From Cudoniella acicularis (lineage: Eukaryota > Ascomycota > Leotiomycetes > Helotiales > Helotiaceae): a stretch of 38,634 nt of DNA. The first letter of the stretch is position 1. Each line of letters starts with the position of its first letter. The position numbers were made by a program, and so were the translations under genes. Below the pieces are notes generated by a model. That model was not told where the DNA came from. It saw nothing but the letters and a program-made list of their open reading frames with translations, and ran no database searches. Location: NCBI GenBank assembly GCA_013054445.1, contig JAAMPI010000413.1, positions 1 to 38,634 of the forward strand. The letters run 5' to 3'. Below are positions 32,700-38,634 of the stretch, one piece after another.

Positions 32700-33131
32700 T
32701 TATTTATGATCCGTCCGTATCGGCTGTACACTACTCAGTTCAACAGCCGGCTCATTGCCTGGTGCTTCATGGTATTGATTTTGCTGAATAGTTGTCTTAG
32801 GTGCTTTGGAAGGATCCACTCTCTGCACCACCGCATTATATCCCGACACGTCCCGCTTGTTCCATTTCCTCCCTAGTATGAAGAAGCCCGCCAAAGAGGC
32901 AATAATGACAACAACCAATGTGACACCAAGTCCTATCGTCGCCCCCTGTGAACTCTGAGATTGTGGAGAAGAGGTCGAGGTAGCTGTGGCGGTAACTGTA
33001 ACGGTTGCTGAAGTAGCTAGAGCAACAAGTGTCGGGGCGAGGGTGAAAATCGCAGAGGTGTTTGTGCAGCAGTTGACGCCGTTTAGATTCTCACCACAAC
33101 ACCATGTATTCCCACCGCAGTCATTAACCAC
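32700..33131 (-). CDS. Cysteine-rich single-pass membrane protein, 5' end missing
   Basis: 143 residues from the first open codon (a GTG at 33131, not a real start). Cys-rich ectodomain piece (NDCGGNTWCCGENLNG, VNCCTN), then a Ser/Thr-rich linker (VTVTATATSTSS), one hydrophobic helix (GVTLVVVIIASLAGFFILG), a basic stop-transfer (RKWNKRD) and a ~50-residue cytosolic tail. This layout is that of fungal cell-surface mucin-like/WSC-neighbour membrane proteins often called 'transmembrane alpha-helix domain-containing'. A 5' exon with signal peptide is expected. A 40-nt intron ending at GATAG (33157) with an AGCTAATAG branch is possible, but upstream sequence dissolves into AT-rich DNA, so the gene may be truncated. 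Confidence 0.5.
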   Translation of the reverse strand: MVNDCGGNTWCCGENLNGVNCCTNTSAIFTLAPTLVALATSATVTVTATATSTSSPQSQSSQGATIGLGVTLVVVIIASLAGFFILGRKWNKRDVSGYNAVVQRVDPSKAPKTTIQQNQYHEAPGNEPAVELSSVQPIRTDHK

Positions 33132-33690
33132 CGAGAAGCTTTGAGAGCCATGATTCTATCCTCTATTAGCTTTCCATTCCCACTGCAACCTTTACCAAGA
33201 GAACAAACTGTTGGGGGTAAGGGTATAACCGTAGTACGCGGTATATAGTATATAGAAGATATATCTATATAGTCGTCGGTAGGCGGCTAAGGTGTGGATA
33301 GCGGAAGAAGAGTCGACTGTTAGGTCGAGAGTGATTCAAGTATATAGAATAATAATATGAATTTGACTTAAAGACTTATCTATCTACAAAGGGGTGAGCG
33401 GGCTATATATACTACAAGTNTAGTTACTAGAAGCTTCTATAACTTAGAAATCAACGCTTAGAAATCAACGCTTATAAATCAACGCTTATAAATCAAAGCT
33501 TATAAATCAAAGAACAACCTAGAAGATTCTAGTAAGGTTTAAACCTTAAGCCTAGAATAGTGCTTATTACCTAATAATGTAACAGACTTCAAACCCTTCC
33601 TTTATCACTCTAAAGATATCATCATTTATATTATATCCCGCACATGATAGTAGGTAATCACAAAATTTCCCAAATGTCTATATAAAGCTA
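33132..33690. other. AT-rich region with ambiguous base and tandem repeats
   Basis: Upstream side of the membrane protein gene grading into RIP-like sequence (TATATAGTATATAG strings). It contains the single ambiguous base N at 33420 and the 14-bp tandem array described separately. No coding frame visible. Confidence 0.45.
33443..33512. repeat. Five 14-bp tandem repeats
   Basis: Unit CTTAGAAATCAACG in copies 1-2, CTTATAAATCAACG in copy 3 and CTTATAAATCAAAG in copies 4-5, 70 bp in all. The two substitutions arise stepwise along the array. Minisatellite in AT-rich sequence, with an N just upstream. Confidence 0.9.
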
Positions 33691-33707
33691 CTCAGACTCG
33701 GCAGCCA

Positions 33708-34397
33708 CGACGTCGAGGTATCGTACTAGTCACGGTACCGTTAGTGCTTTTAGCAGCTCTACAAAACCAGATAAAGACTAGACTAAGATCTCGAATTTGG
33801 CCGAGCGTAGGAGGATTTAGAACAGAATTGCCCAAAGGAACTACCGTGAGTAATTTCACACACTCCGTAGAGACCTATAACTGATCTAAAGTGTAGGCAA
33901 GAAGCTCAAGAGACGCCTCGAAGATCTCGAGAGACAGGCGGGGTCATCCTTAGCCTCACCACCTCAGATACTATAACATTAACAAGATCAGAAGGAGAGT
34001 GTTCAGAAGCGCAAGAGAAGCCTAGAGATCATCTATTAACAGCCATCTCTAAAAATCTCGCAAATCGAGTATAAACCACTAATAGAAGACAACTTGATGT
34101 TTAAACCCCTATTAGAGCGCGAAGAATCTCGAAGGCCTCCTCTTCTCGCATACTATACATATCCTCTATACCCGTAACAGCTATACCATTCAGTTTCTAA
34201 TATAGAGGATCAATACGGAGATTGTCTTGCTCTAGTTCTATCAATGATGTATTTCCACGAGGCTATCGAGCGGGAGGACGATACGATAAACCTATTTAAT
34301 ATAAGCTACCCACGTTTTCTAGTAATCGACCTCCACGTATCCTACGGATATAAAGATTCGAACCCTTATATAAATACAATCCTAAGTCAATATTAAC
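33708..34397 (+). pseudogene. bZIP transcription factor pseudogene, RIP-type nonsense codons
   Basis: A forward frame reads STKPDKD, TAG, TKISNLAERRRI, TAG, NRIAQRNYR, then across a 51-nt intron (33846-33896, GTGAGT donor, CTGATC branch, GTGTAG acceptor) KKLKRRLEDLERQ. This is the basic region and the start of the leucine zipper of a fungal bZIP factor of the type found near stress or secondary-metabolite genes. The TAG at 33779 stands where Trp (DWTKI) is expected and the TAG at 33818 where Gln (RRRIQNR) is expected; further TAA/TAG codons follow in QAGSS...QDQKES and beyond. All can be explained by C-to-T or G-to-A. Downstream, a relic reads LLAYYTYPLYP and MMYFHEAIERED. Not functional as it stands. 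Confidence 0.8.
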
Positions 34398-35209
34398 AGT
34401 AGCTAACTGGCATCTGTAGGCACATTCCTACGAGCCTTCGATAACTTAATCAAAGTTAGGCTACCAATACCCTCCTTCTATTATAAATATAAGGTCGGCT
34501 AGGAGAGGAGTTTTTTTGATTATTTATTTTGTTATAGAAAATTAGTTAGTTCCTAATATAAATACTAGCAACTTTTATAGAATAAAAATTGATCAATACT
34601 ATAGCTAGTTTGTTTCCGGAAACTTAGTAGCACACTATCTATAGTAGTTTAATGTCTTGAATATATCACTCGTTAGCATCGTTTTATAAGCAGAAACTAT
34701 ACTTAAACGAACTAATATCCCCGCACGTATTTATATCAGAATAACCTTAAGTAACTTGCGTTGACGTAGAGGAATATGCGGAAACAGGACTAAAACACCA
34801 TGATTCTATACGTATTTTACTCTATACGAGGACCACTTCCTTTCGCTCCCGTAATTTTTTATAGATTCTGATATACGGGCCCAAACTCCGTTATAGTCAA
34901 CCTAGACCGCGTTCCCTAGTACGTAGGACAATGCCAAATCTTCTAGACGATCGGCTTTACCTTCTCGGTTAGCTATAGCTGCCTTGCCTAAGGCCTCGAC
35001 CTGTTATGTCATCAAATATTAGCTCTTGCCTTTAGCCTCCTAACACGAATTAGACCAACCTCACTATCAGCTCTCTATAACATCGACTTCCGCGTATTGC
35101 CACTTCGAGCTTTTATTTTCTTAAAAGACTTCGTTATATCCTCCTAGTCTTTTCCTTCGCGTTTCTAGTATACTAGAAGCATCTTCTTATCCTAACTCTC
35201 TTTCTACTT
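34398..35209. other. AT-rich decayed sequence
   Basis: Continuous stop codons in all frames and many TA steps. The stretch at 34840-35150 is more complex and may be former coding sequence, but I cannot assign it. Confidence 0.35.
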
Positions 35210-35728
35210 CTAAAACTCTCGGGTGGTTAGTTCGTCGAGATAGGGGTAGTCAGAGAAGATCGGATTTTGAATATCAAAGGTGTTATCTACTATAGTACTA
35301 GTTACCAAGTTGAGTGTTAATAGTTCGTCACTATCGGAGTCGTATGCTATATATTCAGGGAAAGCTTCGTTACCCGCCTCGGTGTTAAGTGTCATTAGTT
35401 CGTCGAAATAAGAATCGTAAGGACAAACTTGGCTTAGAATAATATTAAAGTTGGTGCTCGCTATAATACCGTCCGCTATAGTATTAAGAGCTATTAGCCC
35501 GTCGAAATAGGAATCGCAAGTTATAGAATCCGGGTAAACCGGGTTACGAGTAATATCAAAGGTCTCGTCCGCTATAGTGTTAGTTACCGAGTTGAATATC
35601 GTTACTTCGTTAAGATAGGAATCGAAAGCTATATAATCTAGGTAAGCTTGATTTTAAAAATTATCTTCCGCTATAATATCGATTTCTAGGCCACACTTCT
35701 TATTAAAATTTAAGGGTATAAGGTTCAT
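35210..35728 (-). pseudogene. Asp/Tyr-rich repetitive reading frame (degenerate)
   Basis: From ATG 35728 the reverse frame is open except for one TAA at 35656-35654 (NF stop NQAYLDYI, where CAA would give Gln), then open for 147 codons to TAG at 35210. It contains about four imperfect repeats: AFDSYLNEVTIFNS, CDSYFDGLIALNT, YDSYFDELMTLNT and YDSDSDELLTLNL, with NTIADETFDI or STIVDNTFDI between. The same frame continues upstream of the ATG (DIRRRVNAK preceded by YTS, then TGA and TAG in YGSDRRLA). Family unknown. The DNA is AT-rich and the stops are RIP-type, so this is probably a dead gene or a former repeat-containing effector-like or transcription-related protein; function not claimed. Confidence 0.5.
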
Positions 35729-38634
35729 TTTAGCGTTAACTCTCCTACGAATGTCGCTAGTATATCATATCTACGCCAAGCGCCTGTCAGACCCATATAA
35801 CAATTTCTTCTCCGCTACAAGGAGATCGGCGCGGCTAGAACATTGTATTTTCGGGAAGATTCTCTACTTGAGCCTAGCTCTAGGTGGCATGATTAATCAT
35901 GGTGCTCTATAGGATCCTAGGGACTGAGTAAGCTATGATCTAGGGCTAGCACTACTCCCCCCGGAGATCATCTAAGATCTTATCTAACGTCTTAGAGCTA
36001 TTTTAAGGACGCTTATAGCCTCTAAGTTTTGATCCTAATAAATCTTTAAACACAAGATGTCAGTATCTAAATCTATCGGACGGACTCGACCTATATAATC
36101 GAAGTCCCCCGTCCCTCTTGCGGGTCGGCGAGCTATCTAACCCCACCTATTCAACACTAGCAGCAGCAAGCATCAGGGCAATTCGGTTGGCTGTAAAGGG
36201 TGCGAAGGGAGAGATGTATATACATTTGGTTCGAATGTTAGGTCACCGTACTAATAGCTACCTGACCAGGTATCGACGTCAAGCGCGATCTACACTTCAA
36301 TTTTCCGTGAGGACTTTATCGGCGAGGATTCTATAAAAGTCGAACCCGCGTATAGCCGCTCTCTTAAAACTATCTACGAGGAAAACGAGGAGGAGACTGA
36401 TGGTAGATCCGGGCTGGCTAGTGGAGAAGACAAAGCGGGTGGTGTCTATGAAGGCACTAATTTGATTGGACATTTATGACTTGTTAGGATGGTATGGCAC
36501 TAGTAACATCATATTCAATCATTTTTTGAATGTTGATTTTGAGTTTGTACGTGGCGCAGGAAGTCCCAAGAAACGCTGCCGTTGCTTCTGCATTAACTAA
36601 GACCAGCATATAGCATCGGCCTATTCAAACGGGTTAAAAGAACTGCGGGGTGAAAACCCTTACCGAAGATCAGCCTTGCCGTCATTATTGAAAATCTAGA
36701 AGACAAATTACTTCGTACGGGTCTTGTACACCTCTAGAAGGTGAGAAGTGGAATGTTCCTACAGCAATGTGGCACGGTCGAGAATCCAGACGAATCGTCG
36801 GCACCTCCGGAATTTTGTTGACCGTCATTCCCCGATAACGGCACGGCTCGAGTCTGACGGCTATAAGTAGATAGTAAAAGCGTGCCAGTCGGGACCAAAG
36901 CCGACCCTCCTCTTCGGCCCATATCCAATTTTCTTTCCCCTGAAGACATGAATCGGCGATCCCCTGCTCCATCCCGGGTGAGCCTCACGGCAGCACATTG
37001 CATAAAAGAACCTTCTTGCAATATGACAGGCCCAACAATCCTGTGTAACGCGAAGAAGGACCGTAGGCGCGCGTCACAATGCCAACGCTAGATGGTGTTT
37101 GGCTATGCTGCAGCCGCTGAAAAACTTCTCCGTTTTGAGTGGAGCAGAGTGGATTTCTTTTACAGATGATGCGGCACCCGGCGGGAATGTGATGTTCTCC
37201 TTCGCCAGAGGGTCGGAGTTTGGATGATTCACCCTTCGATGACTTGTAGAGCTAATTTAGACCCACCATAATATACTTTTCCCCTTGACTCTCTAGTCTT
37301 AGTCCTCTTCTGCATGAAAATCCGAATTTTGGTTCGCTCGTCGCGTGCTACAGATACGTATATCCGACAAACCAGAAAGAAAGCACGTAAACTCGTACGA
37401 CTATGGCGTCACGTGCTTCGCCCCCCTATTCACCGGACCTTAGCTCCTATTCTCCTCTTTACCCCCATTAGAAGAGCACACCAGTCACAAACAAACCCGA
37501 CCCTTGCGGAAAGGTGGCGCGAACCCCCTCTGCCTAATCCTCTACACCTATGTCTTTAAGCGTAGAAGAATTCTGTTCTTGCTGACAGACATAAGCCATC
37601 CTCAGGCAGTTCTCAACACCACTCACACGGTCAATGCCGATCTGCTCTAATCTTACTGTCAAGATGATATCTTTATAAGATATCACTCTTACTTACGTCC
37701 TTAAGATCATTCAAGCTCTAACTTCTCATCCTAAGGCATGGAGAATCCTACGCAAACTTTCCTTTGTTTTCCTCGATTTCTAAAAGAACTTCGACTGAAA
37801 ATCTAGGCCCTCGCTCTTCTAGGACCTCTTACGGTCGAGCAGGTCCGGAACTATTCGAAGCCGAAATAGGAATTCGTCCGTAAAATACCAGCCGTGCTTT
37901 AGGCTTACTCTAAGTCTCGAACAGAGTTCTTAAGGAGCGGTGGGCCAGGCGGATCATCTGTATATCGATATATCATAGATGTCCGGCCATTCTACTTTTG
38001 CTATGAGCTAGATACAATCTACGTTCGACCACAATGTTTGTTTGATCTCCCTCTCTAGAGTAACTAACTACTTACCACGACACAGTCTACAAGTTTAGCC
38101 TTAATCTTGTGAGTATGTACCTCCGCTCTCTCTAAATAGACTAGGGAGTGGAGCCGTACTAGTGGCGGGGGTCTTAGCAGGTAGGCCCGGCCTTTATTCG
38201 CTCGTTCCCTCGCCTTAAAACGTTTACGCTTGTTATAATAATTTCAAGATAGGCTTAGCAGGACGGTGAAAAGGAAATACTAGTGGCGATTGTCAAGAAG
38301 CATACTACGGCACAGTTTGAGATTGAGCAGAGTCTGTATCCGGAGTGGCGCATGCCGATAATCAATTTTCACTATAGGAAAGACTCGATAGACTAGAGAA
38401 AAACCGCAGCGATACTTAGTATTGTCTCCTTAAGTGAGCCATTTACCAGAATGTTGACTAAGAGTTCTGCTAGTAGCGTGTCTGAAACTTAACGGGCTAG
38501 CCATCTTATCGTAGGTAGAAGTTCTGGCTATTCAAGTCCTGCCTAAGAATTCAGTATCCGGGATTCAGAGAAGATCATATAATACACCTTTATCCTGTGT
38601 CAAGATGTTGATTTTAAGATTTCTTTAATTATAA
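35729..38634. other. Degenerate intergenic tail
   Basis: About 2.9 kb with no convincing gene. The ORFs at 36118-36336, 36685-37091 and 37314-37559 are short, overlap on opposite strands, and lack domains. Palindromes occur at 35888-35901 (CATGATTAATCATG) and 37666-37684 (GATATCTT/AAGATATC around TAT). GC content varies along it, with more balanced sequence at 36,600-37,250 and AT-rich elsewhere, as in a mosaic of RIP-altered repeats and old unique DNA. Confidence 0.45.

Noticed and set aside
36685..37091. Overlapping 95-codon reverse ORFs and a forward ORF
   Set aside because: Three frames open over the same stretch without any motif; no basis to choose one.

Overview
The window looks like nuclear DNA of a filamentous ascomycete (Pezizomycotina; a Leotiomycetes-type fungus would fit but is not proven). 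The genes have short introns (about 45-110 nt) with GTAAGT-like donors, CTAAC/CTGAC-like branch sites and TAG/CAG acceptors. There are signal-peptide CAZymes, sugar transporters, a HET-domain relic and a fungal bZIP relic. The non-coding and relic stretches are AT-rich, and many nonsense codons in the relics are what C-to-T (CpA to TpA) change would make, as in repeat-induced point mutation (RIP).

Layout. 1-4.2 kb: the tail of a possible transposase, one small secreted protein gene, a cysteine-rich ORF and an AT-rich stretch. 4.3-27.8 kb is a gene island: a PEBP-family protein, an amidohydrolase-2 decarboxylase-like enzyme, a secreted TIM-barrel-like protein with a C-terminal F5/8 (discoidin) domain (minus), an MFS sugar transporter, a Nudix hydrolase (minus), a coiled-coil protein (minus), a secreted GH5 exo-beta-1,3-glucanase, an intracellular GH31 alpha-xylosidase-like enzyme, a short-chain dehydrogenase (minus) and a second MFS sugar transporter (minus). 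I resolved splice structures for the multi-exon genes by requiring conserved protein continuity across each junction.

27.8-38.6 kb is a decayed, AT-rich compartment. It holds a 462-bp element with terminal inverted repeats, a HET-domain pseudogene interrupted by a 470-bp TA-flanked insertion, a 5'-truncated cysteine-rich membrane protein, five 14-bp tandem repeats, a bZIP transcription factor pseudogene with RIP-type stops, and a reverse-strand Asp/Tyr-rich repetitive reading frame.

The island genes point to carbohydrate use: a GH5 beta-glucanase, a GH31 alpha-xylosidase, a glycan-binding F5/8 protein and two sugar porters lie within 21 kb. Co-regulation is inference only. The most notable features are the degenerate compartment (a two-speed genome pattern) and the F5/8 enzyme, whose catalytic family I could not assign.
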